A stretch of 64,000 bases of DNA from Paracoccus pantotrophus (GTDB lineage Bacteria > Pseudomonadota > Alphaproteobacteria > Rhodobacterales > Rhodobacteraceae): NCBI RefSeq assembly GCF_008824185.1, contig NZ_CP044426.1:62001-126000 (forward strand). The letters run 5' to 3'. The notes below the pieces were generated by a model. That model saw nothing but the letters and a program-made list of their open reading frames with translations. It was not told where the DNA came from and did no database searches. The position numbers and the translations under genes are program-made. This document shows positions 52,681 to 61,352 of this stretch, one piece after another (positions within the stretch are counted from its first letter, which is position 1; each line of letters begins with the position of its first letter).

Positions 52681-53052
52681 CTAGACCGGGCGCTGCAACG
52701 CGTCCTCGGCATCTTCGGGCGAGATACCAAGCGCCTCCATCCCGGCTTCCAGATAGTCGGCCAGCTGCGGCTCGCCCATCAGGTAGTCCTCGGTGGGGGT
52801 ACTGCGCTCGGCCTTGGCGGTCTCGATCGCCTCGTCCAGATCCTCGGGGCCGAAGGTGTCGCGGCCGATCCACATCACCGCGACCAGGCTGGCCTGCTCG
52901 TCCTCGTTCAGGCTGGCGATGAACTCGGCCAGCTCGGTCTGCGTGCCATGGCCCTTGCGATGCCCGCTATGCGCCCAGGGGTTGATGCCGCTGTCGTATT
53001 CGCGGGCGCGGATGATGACATGGGCGATCTTTTCGGGGCTGATTTCCAGCAT
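52681..53052 (-). CDS. DUF3775 family protein
   Basis: 123 residues, acidic, soluble. IAHVIIRAREYDSGINPWAH, SLNEDEQASLVAVMWIGRDTF and TEDYLMGEPQLADYLEAGME match DUF3775, a small alphaproteobacterial family of unknown function. GGAGGTG lies at ideal spacing before the ATG. The 182 bases after it, convergent with the sugar dehydrogenase, contain no gene or clear terminator. Confidence 0.75.
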   Translation of the reverse strand: MLEISPEKIAHVIIRAREYDSGINPWAHSGHRKGHGTQTELAEFIASLNEDEQASLVAVMWIGRDTFGPEDLDEAIETAKAERSTPTEDYLMGEPQLADYLEAGMEALGISPEDAEDALQRPV

Positions 53053-53100
53053 GGCGGCACCTCCGGGACTATCCATTTGTCGCCCCGAGCGGCGCCGGGG

Positions 53101-53742
53101 TCAATCGGGATCGAAGCGATGGCTGAAGCGGGCGATGCCCTCGGCCGCGGCGCATGCGACGATGCCGGCCGTCTCGGCGTCCTTGGCCGCGCGCCAATCG
53201 CCATGGTCCGGGCGGTTCTCATGCGGCAGCCGGTGCGGGGAAAAGCCCAAGCGGGCCTCAAGCCGGGGCAGGTCGGCACTGAGATGTTCGAGCTTCGGGC
53301 AGGGCGCCGGGGATTCGCCCTGCGGTCCGGTCAGGTAAGGCCGCGTCGGGATCGACAGCCGCGCCTGCGTCATCGGGTCGCGCAGGAAATCGGCAAAGCC
53401 CGCCGCCTCGGCCGGCCGCACCGAGAGGGGCGCAAAGCCCCGCCCGCCCAGCCAGGAATGATCGCTCGGCGCCTGCACCCAGGGGGGGGCCGCACCAGGG
53501 TAAAGACCAGGCAATCCGCCAGGGCGGCTGGATCGACCGGGCCTTGAATATCGGCCATCGTCGAAGGCTCTGACAACCGCACGCGCGTGGCCAGGTTCTT
53601 GACGCGGCGGCGGTTGCGGCCCTTGGGCGTGTCGGATGGGATGATGTCATCCTTGCCCGACACGCATCTCCAACCCCAGCGCGGTGCCGCCGGTTTTCGA
53701 AATATGGACAAGGACATAGCGATGCCGGTGCGAGGCGATCAT
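53101..53742 (-). pseudogene. Sulfotransferase-family protein with two compensating frameshifts
   Basis: The start ATG at 53742 overlaps the mutL stop in an ATGA. The N-terminus MIASHRHRYVLVHISKTGGT is the 5'-phosphosulfate-binding loop of cytosolic-type sulfotransferases. This frame stops at 53647 while homology moves to a second frame (SGKDDIIPSDTPKGRNRRR to DCLVFTLVR) and then returns to the first (APSDHSWLGGRGFAPLS to the end). Total length is a multiple of three (213 codons plus stop), so the shifts cancel. The second lies at C8 (G8 at 53482-53489 on the plus strand), where 9 or 6 would keep frame. True decay or homopolymer error; function cannot be assured. Confidence 0.72.
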
Positions 53743-55550
53743 CGCCCGAAAAGCCGCTCGATATCCGCCAGCTTCAACTCGATCCAGGTCGGGCGGCCGT
53801 GGTTGCATTGGCCGGATTTCGGCACCCGCTCCATCTCGCGCAGAAGTGCGTTCATCTCCTCCGCCGACATGCGCCGGCCCGAGCGCACCGAGCCGTGGCA
53901 GGCCATCGAGGACAGCACCGCATCGACCCGCGCCCGCAGCCGGTCCGATGCGCCCTGATCGGCCAGGTCGTCCAGGATGTCGCGGATCAGCCGCCGGGCG
54001 TCCAGGCGCTGGATCAGCGCCGGCACCTCGCGCACCGCCACGGCGCCGCCGCCGAAGGGCTCGATCACCAGCCCCAGCGCGGCAAGATCCTCGGCGATGG
54101 CCAGGATGCTTTGGGCGTCGGATTCGGACAGCTCGACGATCTCGGGGATCAGCAGGGCCTGGCTGGCGATGCCGCTGGCATCAAGCTGCGCCTTCAGCCG
54201 CTCATAGACCAGCCGCTCATGCGCGGCATGCTGGTCGACGATGACGATGCCATCGGCGGTCTGGGCGATGATCCAGTTCTCGTGCAATTGCGCGCGGGCG
54301 GCGCCGAGCGGCGCCTCGACCGACGCTTCGGGCTCCGGCTCGACCCTTGCGGTCGGCGCCTCGGCGAAACCCGGCGCCTGAAAGGCCAGGCTGGCGGCGA
54401 TGGCCGGGGCCGAGGGGCGGGCGGGGCCGTAATGCGCCTGATAGCGGCGCGGCGGCTCGGAAACGGGTTCCGCCCGCGCCACTCCCAGCGCCGCCGCGGC
54501 CACGGTGGACGAGCTGCGATGCCCCGCCCCCGCCAGCGCGTGACGCAAGGCAGAAACCACCAGCCCGCGGGCAATGCCGGGTTCGCGGAACCGGACCTCG
54601 GCCTTGGCAGGATGCACGTTCACGTCGACCTGGTGCGGGTCGCAGGCCAGAAACAGCACCGCTGCCGGATGCCGCCCCGAGGCCAGCACGTCCATATAGC
54701 CCGCCCGCAGCGCCCCGGTCAGCAGCTTGTCGCGCACCGGCCGGCCGTTGACGTAAAGATGCTGCGCCACCGCCGCGCCGCGCGAATAGGTCGGCAGCGC
54801 GGCAAAGCCGGTCAGGGTGATGCCGTCGCGCGTCGCGTCGATGGGCAGGGTGTTGTCGATGAACTCGCGACCCATGACGCGCGCGAGCCGGGTCTGCAGG
54901 GCGCCGAACAGCTCGCCCTGCTCGGCATCGGCGCGGAACAGCAACCGGCCCTCGTCCTCGTCGGTCAGGGTGAAGCCGACATAGGGTTCGGCCATGGCCA
55001 GGCGGCGGACGACCTCGGCCACGGCCTGGGTCTCGGCCCGGTCCGAGCGCAGGAATTTCAGCCGCGCCGGGGTGGCAAAGAACAGGTCGCGCAGCTCGAC
55101 CACGGTGCCGCGATTGCCGGCGGCGGGCTTGACCGGGCCGATGCGCCCGCCCGTGACGGCGATCTGCGCGCCGTCATGGCCGGCGGCGCGGCTGGTGATC
55201 GACAGCCGGCCCACCGCGCCCAGGCTGGGCAGCGCCTCGCCGCGAAAGCCGAAGCTGCGGATGTCCAGCAGGTCGCTGCCGTCGATCTTGCTGGTCGCGT
55301 GCCGGGCCAGGGCCAGCGGCAGATCCTCGGCCGTCATGCCGCAGCCGTCGTCGCTGACGCGGATCAGCGCCTTGCCGCCCTTGGCGATGGCGATGTCCAC
55401 CCGCGCGGCCCCGGCATCCAGCGCATTCTCGACCAGTTCCTTGACCGCCGAGGCCGGGCGCTCGACCACCTCGCCCGCCGCGATGCGGTTGGCGGCGGCC
55501 TCGTCCAGCTGCCGGATCACGGGGCGCATCTGGGGGTCGTGATTGTTCAT
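53739..55550 (-). CDS. mutL: DNA mismatch repair protein MutL
   Basis: 603 residues. The GHKL ATPase motifs are intact: ENALDAGA, DDGCGM, ATSKI and SFGFRGEALPSL. The C-terminal domain has the endonuclease motif DQHAAHERLVYE near residue 437, with ACHGSVRSG and CNHGRPT, so this is an incising MutL as in most bacteria without MutH. It works with MutS in mismatch correction. The ATG at 55550 is chosen since it opens the conserved RQLDEAAANRIAAGEVV region. It overlaps the sulfotransferase by four bases. Confidence 0.95.
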   Translation of the reverse strand: MNNHDPQMRPVIRQLDEAAANRIAAGEVVERPASAVKELVENALDAGAARVDIAIAKGGKALIRVSDDGCGMTAEDLPLALARHATSKIDGSDLLDIRSFGFRGEALPSLGAVGRLSITSRAAGHDGAQIAVTGGRIGPVKPAAGNRGTVVELRDLFFATPARLKFLRSDRAETQAVAEVVRRLAMAEPYVGFTLTDEDEGRLLFRADAEQGELFGALQTRLARVMGREFIDNTLPIDATRDGITLTGFAALPTYSRGAAVAQHLYVNGRPVRDKLLTGALRAGYMDVLASGRHPAAVLFLACDPHQVDVNVHPAKAEVRFREPGIARGLVVSALRHALAGAGHRSSSTVAAAALGVARAEPVSEPPRRYQAHYGPARPSAPAIAASLAFQAPGFAEAPTARVEPEPEASVEAPLGAARAQLHENWIIAQTADGIVIVDQHAAHERLVYERLKAQLDASGIASQALLIPEIVELSESDAQSILAIAEDLAALGLVIEPFGGGAVAVREVPALIQRLDARRLIRDILDDLADQGASDRLRARVDAVLSSMACHGSVRSGRRMSAEEMNALLREMERVPKSGQCNHGRPTWIELKLADIERLFGR

Positions 55551-55593
55551 GCCCCCAGATCTAGCATTTCCCGCTGCGCCGGGAAAGGATTCG

Positions 55594-56922
55594 TCAATTG
55601 GTGGCGTCGATACCCTCGGGCCGGCCGACCAGAACGAAGCGGATCTGGCCGGCATGCAGCAGGCGCTTGGCGACGCGCTGCACGTCCGCGGCCGTCACCG
55701 CCTCGATCTTGCCGTTGCGGGTGTTGACGTAATCCGCCGGCAGGCCGATCAGCTGCATCCCGGCCAGAATGCCGGCGATCTTGCCGTTGCCGTCGAAGCG
55801 CAGCGCATATTCGCCGGTCAGATAGGTCTTGGCATCGGCCAGTTCCTTTTCCGTCACGCCGCCCTGGGCGAACCGGTCCCATTCCTGGCGGATCAGGCCG
55901 ACCGCCTCGGCCACCTTGTCGTTGGCGCTGGCCATGCCGCCCTGCCAGGTCTCGCCATAGACGCCGTTCGCAAGGCCGGTGCGCACGCCATAGGTCAGCC
56001 CGCGCTTTTCGCGGATCTCGTCCATCAGCCGCGAGGAAAAGCCGCCGCCGCCCAGGATGTGATCGGCGACATAGGCGGCGAAGTAATCCGGGTCGGACAT
56101 GGGCAGGCCGGGCTGGGCAAAGCTGACCACCGTCTGCGGGCTGTCCCAGTCGATCACCGTCACCCCGCCGGTCAGTTGCAGCCGGGCCTTGTCCGGCAGC
56201 GGGGCCGAGCCCTGCTCGGGCAGCCCGCCCAGCACCTTGTCGATCAGCCGGCCCAGTTCCTCGGCACTGATATCGCCAGCGGCCGCCACCACCACGCGGT
56301 CGCGGGCCAGAACGCGGTCCTTGGCCGCGATCAGGTCGTCGCGGCTCAGCGCCGCCACCGATTCGGCGGTGCCGTTGATCGAGCTGGCATAGGGATGCTC
56401 ACCCCAGGCCTGCCGCGCCAGCTCCTTGCTGGCGATGGCGTTCGGGTCGGTCGCCTCGGCGCGGATCACCGCCTGCAGCTGCGCCCGCACCCGTTCGACG
56501 GCATCGGGGTCGAAGCGCGGCTCGGCCAGTGCCTGGCGCAGCAATTCGGCCGCCTCATCGCGGTTCTCGGTTAGCATGCGGGCATTGACGGTCAGCGCGT
56601 CGTCACCGACATCGAAACGGTTCTGTGCGCCCAGCCCCTCGACCGCCTCGGCATATTGCACCGAGTCCATCTGGCCCGAGCCTTCTTCCAGCAGCGCGGT
56701 CATCAGGCTGATCTGGCCGCGCTTGCCCGGCGCGTCCAGGCTGGCGCCGCCCCGGAACATCAAGGACAGCGCGGTGAAGGGGATCGAGTGATCCTCGACC
56801 AGCCAGGCCGTGATGCCGCCGGGCGAGGTGATCTGCTGGATCTCGATGGCGCGGGCCTGCTGAAGGCTGGCCGGCAGCGCGGCCAGCGCGACGAAGGCAA
56901 GGGCGGCAAGGGCGCGGATCAT
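55594..56922 (-). CDS. M16 peptidase family protein lacking the zinc motif
   Basis: 442 residues with a signal peptide (MIRALAALAFVALAALPASL). The insulinase fold is clear, but the HxxEH site is missing (QISLMTALLEE in its place), while the C-terminal R/Y pair used for substrate binding is kept (SRLMDEIREKRGLTYGV). It therefore is the non-catalytic partner of the M16 enzyme whose gene overlaps its start by four bases; such pairs form heterodimers in the periplasm. Confidence 0.87.
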   Translation of the reverse strand: MIRALAALAFVALAALPASLQQARAIEIQQITSPGGITAWLVEDHSIPFTALSLMFRGGASLDAPGKRGQISLMTALLEEGSGQMDSVQYAEAVEGLGAQNRFDVGDDALTVNARMLTENRDEAAELLRQALAEPRFDPDAVERVRAQLQAVIRAEATDPNAIASKELARQAWGEHPYASSINGTAESVAALSRDDLIAAKDRVLARDRVVVAAAGDISAEELGRLIDKVLGGLPEQGSAPLPDKARLQLTGGVTVIDWDSPQTVVSFAQPGLPMSDPDYFAAYVADHILGGGGFSSRLMDEIREKRGLTYGVRTGLANGVYGETWQGGMASANDKVAEAVGLIRQEWDRFAQGGVTEKELADAKTYLTGEYALRFDGNGKIAGILAGMQLIGLPADYVNTRNGKIEAVTAADVQRVAKRLLHAGQIRFVLVGRPEGIDATN

Positions 56923-58328
56923 TCGGCTTCTCCCGGATTGTCGGTATCGGCAGAGACGGGTTCGGGCGCGGAATCGGCGCGGGCCTCGACCGGCGCCTCC
57001 GGCGGCGGCAGCAGCCAGCCGGTGACGCTGGCCCGGCTTTCCAGCACCAGTTTCGCGGCGGCCCGGATGTCCTCGGGGGTGACGGCGGCCAGGATGTCGG
57101 GCCAGTCGTTCACGTCCTCGACGGTCAGGCCGGTGGCCAGGCCCTGGCCATAGTCATAGGCCCGGCCATGCGCCGAATCCTGGGCATAGACGCGGCCGGC
57201 GCGGATCCGGGTCTTGACCCGCTCCAGCTGCGCGGGATCGGGGCCATCGGCCAGGAATTTCGCCAGCGCCGCGTCCAGCGCCGCCTCGGCCTCGGCATTC
57301 GACACGCCCGGCGCCGGCACCATCGAGATCGCGAAGGTGGTCGGATCGACCGCGAACCCGTCATAGGAGGCATTCACGTAAAGCGCCTTGCCGGTCAGAA
57401 CCAGGTCGCGGGCCAGGACCGAGGTCTGGCTGGAACCCGCCAGCAGGTTGGCCAGCACGGTCAGCGCCGCGGCCTGCTGCTGTTCGCCCCGGTTGCGTTC
57501 GGGTGCGATCACGCTGCGGATCATCACCGGCTGGGCGACGCGGGCATCCACCCGCTCGATCCGCCGGGGCGAGCGCTGGATCGGTTCCTGCGGGCGCGGC
57601 TTGCGAGCGGCATCGGGCTTGGGCGGGATAAGGCCGTAATATTCTTCCGCCAGCTCCCGGACCTGCTCGGCCGTCACGTCGCCGGCGATGACCAGAACGG
57701 CGGCGTTCGGGGCGTAATGCGCGTCATACCAGGCGATGGCGTCCTCGCGCGTCAGCCCCTCCATCTCCTGCCGCCAGCCGATTACCGGGCGGCCGTAAGG
57801 GTGATTGTAGAACTGCACGGCGCTGCGTTCCTCGGCGAATTGCGCGCCGGGGTCGCTGTCGGTGCGCTGCGAGCGTTCCTCCAGCACCACCTGCCGCTCG
57901 GCCTGCCAGTCGTCCTCGCCGATCTTCAGATTGGCCATGCGGTCGGCTTCCATCTCCATGATCAGCGGCAGCCGGTCGCTGGCGATGCGCTGGAAATAGG
58001 TGGTGAAGTCATAGCTGGTAAAGGCGTTGTCCATGCCGCCATTGGCGGTCACGGTCCTGGAAAGCTCGCCCGGTCCCAGCTTGTCGGTGCCCTTGAACAT
58101 CAGGTGCTCCAGGTAATGCGCGATGCCGGACTTGCCCGGCTGCTCGTCGGCCGAGCCGATGCGATACCACAGCATCTGCACGACGACCGGGGCGCGATGA
58201 TCCTCGATCACCACGGCTTCAAGGCCGTTATCCAGGGTGAAATGGCTGATTCCCTCGGGCATTTCCGCCAGCGCGGGCGATGCGGCCAGCATGAGCGCAA
58301 GCGGTGCAAGTCGGGTCAGGATGGTCAT
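56919..58328 (-). CDS. M16 zinc peptidase (catalytic subunit), exported
   Basis: 469 residues with a signal peptide ending SPALA/EM. The inverted zinc motif H71-Y-L-E-H75 in IAHYLEHLMFKGT and a distal Glu in AERQVVLEERSQR are present. The C-terminal tail is rich in Pro and Glu. It likely degrades peptides in the periplasm together with the next gene's product. The ATG at 58328 is chosen because it opens the signal peptide, although an open frame extends 70 codons upstream. Confidence 0.9.
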   Translation of the reverse strand: MTILTRLAPLALMLAASPALAEMPEGISHFTLDNGLEAVVIEDHRAPVVVQMLWYRIGSADEQPGKSGIAHYLEHLMFKGTDKLGPGELSRTVTANGGMDNAFTSYDFTTYFQRIASDRLPLIMEMEADRMANLKIGEDDWQAERQVVLEERSQRTDSDPGAQFAEERSAVQFYNHPYGRPVIGWRQEMEGLTREDAIAWYDAHYAPNAAVLVIAGDVTAEQVRELAEEYYGLIPPKPDAARKPRPQEPIQRSPRRIERVDARVAQPVMIRSVIAPERNRGEQQQAAALTVLANLLAGSSQTSVLARDLVLTGKALYVNASYDGFAVDPTTFAISMVPAPGVSNAEAEAALDAALAKFLADGPDPAQLERVKTRIRAGRVYAQDSAHGRAYDYGQGLATGLTVEDVNDWPDILAAVTPEDIRAAAKLVLESRASVTGWLLPPPEAPVEARADSAPEPVSADTDNPGEAE

Positions 58329-58423
58329 GGGCAGGCTCCGGTTCCGGGTCGCGCCATGAACCTGCCCTTGTGCGCGGGTGCGCGCAAGCCTGCCGCCCCT
58401 CATCTCGGCGTGATCGGGGGCGA

Positions 58424-58996
58424 TCAGTCCTCGCGCAGGATCGGCACGCGGTCGCGGACGCTGGGCCGGACCATCTCGCCGCCCCGGCTCATGCCGCGCG
58501 GGGGCGCGGCGGGCAGTTGCACGCCGGTCGGCCGCCACCGCTCCAGCTCCGTCCAGCTGTCCAGCGTCATCGAGTCATAGGCGCGGTAATAGACATTGGT
58601 CCGCGCCAGCACCTCGAGCGCGCGGCGGGAATGGCGGCTGCGCCAGGCCAGATCCTCTTGCGCGGTGGTCTGGCGGATCGCCGGGTCGCGGCCCAGCCGC
58701 GAGGCATGGGCGATCAGCGCCGCGTCCGCGGCGCCGACGCCCTGGGCGGAAAGCTGGCCGGGATTGCCGCCCAGCGCCGCTACGGCATCGGCATGGGGCG
58801 TCGGATCGGTGATGTTGCCGCCCCCCGGCGTCGGTGTCGGCAGCACGTTCAGGTCGGCCGGCATCTGCAAGGGCCTGGTCGGCAGGATCGAGAACTCGTC
58901 AGGGCTGGAGCGGCCGGCGCTGGTGTTCATCAGACGCGGATCGCTGCTGCAAGCGGCCAGCAGCAGCGTGGTCATGGTCAGCGCGATCGCCCGCAT
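58424..58996 (-). CDS. DUF3035 lipoprotein, BamF-type beta-barrel assembly subunit candidate
   Basis: 190 residues starting with a lipoprotein signal (MRAIALTMTTLLLAACSSDP; lipobox LAAC). The mature part begins RLMNTSAGRSSPDEFSILPTRPLQMPADL, which fits DUF3035, a family described as the BamF component of the BAM complex in alphaproteobacteria. It lies between lspA, which processes lipoproteins, and the M16 genes. The BAM role is from the family and was not tested here. Confidence 0.78.
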   Translation of the reverse strand: MRAIALTMTTLLLAACSSDPRLMNTSAGRSSPDEFSILPTRPLQMPADLNVLPTPTPGGGNITDPTPHADAVAALGGNPGQLSAQGVGAADAALIAHASRLGRDPAIRQTTAQEDLAWRSRHSRRALEVLARTNVYYRAYDSMTLDSWTELERWRPTGVQLPAAPPRGMSRGGEMVRPSVRDRVPILRED

Positions 58997-59027
58997 CTTC
59001 CGTCCCTCTTGTTCTTCCGGCCCGTTC

Positions 59028-59723
59028 TTAGCGCGTATTGCCGGGCTCGTCACGGGTCTTGTCGTCCAGCGCCAGTTCCGCCTGCGCATCCTCGCCGGGC
59101 AGCGTCGGTTCGCCGTTCGCGGGGCGGGGTTTCGGCGCCCGCGGCTTGGCCGGGGCGCGGCGTTTCCTGGGCTCGGGCTTCTTTTCCGGCGGCAGCAGCA
59201 CCAGTCCCAGCGCACCCAGGAAGATCGCGATATCGGCCACGTTGAAGCTATAGGGGTTGCGCCAGCCCGGCAGCGACATGTTCAGGAAATCCGCGACCGC
59301 GCCATAGGTCAGCCGGTCCACGACATTGCCCAGCGCGCCGCCGATCAGCAGCCCGGCCGAAAGTTGGGCAAAGCGCGAGGGCTTGGCGCGTCCGACCCAG
59401 ATCCCGACCCAGAGGCAGACGGCCAGGGCGATGGCGATCAGCACCCAGCGCATCACCTCGACATCGCTGGCGAACAGGCCGAAATTCATGCCTTGGTTCC
59501 AGGCCATGCGCAGGTTCAGCCAGGGGTCGATCACGTCGATCTCGCGCAGCTGGTCCAGCCGCAGCACATGCACGACCAGGTATTTCAGTGCCTGATCCAG
59601 CAGGAAGACCAGCCCCGCCACCAGCGCCACATTGCGCCCGACGCGCGGCGGCGGCGGCTTTTTCGAGCGCCGCTTCCGGGCCGCCGGGCTTTTCCGCGGC
59701 TTGGGGGTCGCGGTCTCGGCCAT
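59028..59723 (-). CDS. lspA: Lipoprotein signal peptidase II
   Basis: 231 residues; typical LspA is about 160-170. Four membrane helices carry the active-site aspartates D145 (GAVADFL) and D164 (FNVADIA), with NVVDRL before them. The extra length is an N-terminal Lys/Arg/Pro-rich tail (residues 1-28) and a long Lys/Pro/acidic C-terminal tail (about 180-231), both probably cytosolic. It cleaves prolipoproteins after lipidation. Its start shares one base with the purH stop, so it is transcribed with purH. Confidence 0.92.
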   Translation of the reverse strand: MAETATPKPRKSPAARKRRSKKPPPPRVGRNVALVAGLVFLLDQALKYLVVHVLRLDQLREIDVIDPWLNLRMAWNQGMNFGLFASDVEVMRWVLIAIALAVCLWVGIWVGRAKPSRFAQLSAGLLIGGALGNVVDRLTYGAVADFLNMSLPGWRNPYSFNVADIAIFLGALGLVLLPPEKKPEPRKRRAPAKPRAPKPRPANGEPTLPGEDAQAELALDDKTRDEPGNTR

Positions 59724-61312
59724 CAGTGGCGGAAATGCCGCTGGCCGGTAAAGACCATGGCCAGGCCCAGCCGGTCCGCGGCCTCGATCACCTCGGCGTC
59801 GCGCATCGAGCCGCCGGGCTGGATCACCGCCCGCGCGCCCGCCGCCGCCAGCGCCTCGACCCCGTCCGCGAAGGGGAAGAAGGCGTCAGAGGCCACCGAG
59901 GAACCGATGGTCAGCGCCTGCGCGAGGCCCAGCGCCTCGGCCATATCCTCGGACTTGCGCTTGCCGATGCGGGTCGAATCGACGCGGCTCATCTGGCCGG
60001 CGCCGATGCCGACGGTCGCCAGGTCGCGGGCATAGACGATGGCGTTCGACTTCACATGCTTGGCCACGGTCCAGGCGAAAAGCAGGTCGGCCAGTTCCTG
60101 ATCGGTCGGCTGGCGCTTGGTCACCACCTTCAGGTCGGCGGGCAGAATGCGGCCGTTGTCGCGGCCTTGCACCAGGAAGCCGCCGGCGACCTGGCGGAAG
60201 GCCAGCCCCGGCGCGGCCGGATCGGGCAGCCCGCCGGTGGTCAGCAGGCGCAGGTTCTTCTTGGCGGCGAAGATTTCCTTCGCCTCGTCACTGGCGTCGG
60301 GGGCGATGACCACCTCGGTAAAGATCTCGGTGATCGCTTGCGCGGTCTCGGCGTCCAGCGTGGTGTTCAGCGCGATGATGCCGCCGAAGGCCGAGGTGCG
60401 GTCGCAGTCGAAAGCGCGCCGATAGGCATCGACGGCGCTGTCGCCGCGGGCCACGCCGCAGGGGTTGGCGTGCTTGATGATCGCCACCGCCGGGCCCTGG
60501 GCCGGGTCGAACTCGGCCACCAGTTCAAAGGCGGCGTCGGTGTCGTTGATGTTGTTGTAGGAAAGCTCCTTGCCCTGCCATTGCCGCGCGGTGGCGACGC
60601 CCGGCCGGTCCGAGCCGTCCTTGTAGAAGGCGGCGGACTGGTGCGGGTTCTCGCCATAGCGCAGGCTTTGCGCAAGCTGGCCCGAAAAGCTGCGCCGGCG
60701 CGGCGTTTCCTCGCCGATGGCGCCGGCCATCCAGGTCGAGACCGCGGCGTCATAGGCGGCCGTCCGGGCATAGGCGATCTGCGCCTGCCGCTGGCGGAAG
60801 GCCAGGCTGGTGCGGTCGTCATTGGCGTCAAGCTCGGCCAGCACGGCGGCGTAATCCTCGACATCGACCACCACCGTCACGAAGGCGTGGTTCTTGGCGG
60901 CGGCGCGGATCATCGCCGGACCGCCGATGTCGATGTTCTCGATGCAATCGTCATGGGCGGCGCCCTTGGCCACCGTCGCCTCGAACGGATACAGGTTGAC
61001 GACCAGCAGGTCGATCATGCCGATCCTGTGCGACCGGGCGGCGGCCATGTGCTCCTCGTTGTCGCGCAGCGCCAAGAGACCGCCATGGACCACCGGGTGC
61101 AGCGTCTTGACCCGGCCGTCCATCATCTCGGGAAAGCCGGTCACGTCGGCCACGTCCACCACGCTCAGCCCCGCCTCGCGCAGCGCCTTGGCGGTGCCGC
61201 CGGTGGACAGGATCTCGACGCCCCGCGCCGAAAGCGCCCGCGCGAAATCGATCAGCCCGGTCTTGTCGGAAACGGAAATCAGCGCGCGCTTCAGCGGAAT
61301 GCGGTCGGTCAT
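59723..61312 (-). CDS. purH: Bifunctional AICAR transformylase/IMP cyclohydrolase
   Basis: 529 residues. The N-terminal MGS-like domain with SVSDKTGLIDFARAL and STGGTAKALREAGL forms IMP; the C-terminal domain with KHANPCGVA and YGENPHQ is the transformylase. It catalyses the last two steps of purine synthesis from AICAR. Length matches the family. It heads the run purH-lspA-DUF3035. Confidence 0.97.
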   Translation of the reverse strand: MTDRIPLKRALISVSDKTGLIDFARALSARGVEILSTGGTAKALREAGLSVVDVADVTGFPEMMDGRVKTLHPVVHGGLLALRDNEEHMAAARSHRIGMIDLLVVNLYPFEATVAKGAAHDDCIENIDIGGPAMIRAAAKNHAFVTVVVDVEDYAAVLAELDANDDRTSLAFRQRQAQIAYARTAAYDAAVSTWMAGAIGEETPRRRSFSGQLAQSLRYGENPHQSAAFYKDGSDRPGVATARQWQGKELSYNNINDTDAAFELVAEFDPAQGPAVAIIKHANPCGVARGDSAVDAYRRAFDCDRTSAFGGIIALNTTLDAETAQAITEIFTEVVIAPDASDEAKEIFAAKKNLRLLTTGGLPDPAAPGLAFRQVAGGFLVQGRDNGRILPADLKVVTKRQPTDQELADLLFAWTVAKHVKSNAIVYARDLATVGIGAGQMSRVDSTRIGKRKSEDMAEALGLAQALTIGSSVASDAFFPFADGVEALAAAGARAVIQPGGSMRDAEVIEAADRLGLAMVFTGQRHFRH

Positions 61313-61352
61313 CGGTCGGTAGCCCCGTGCGGTGGATGGCGGATTTGGCCCG

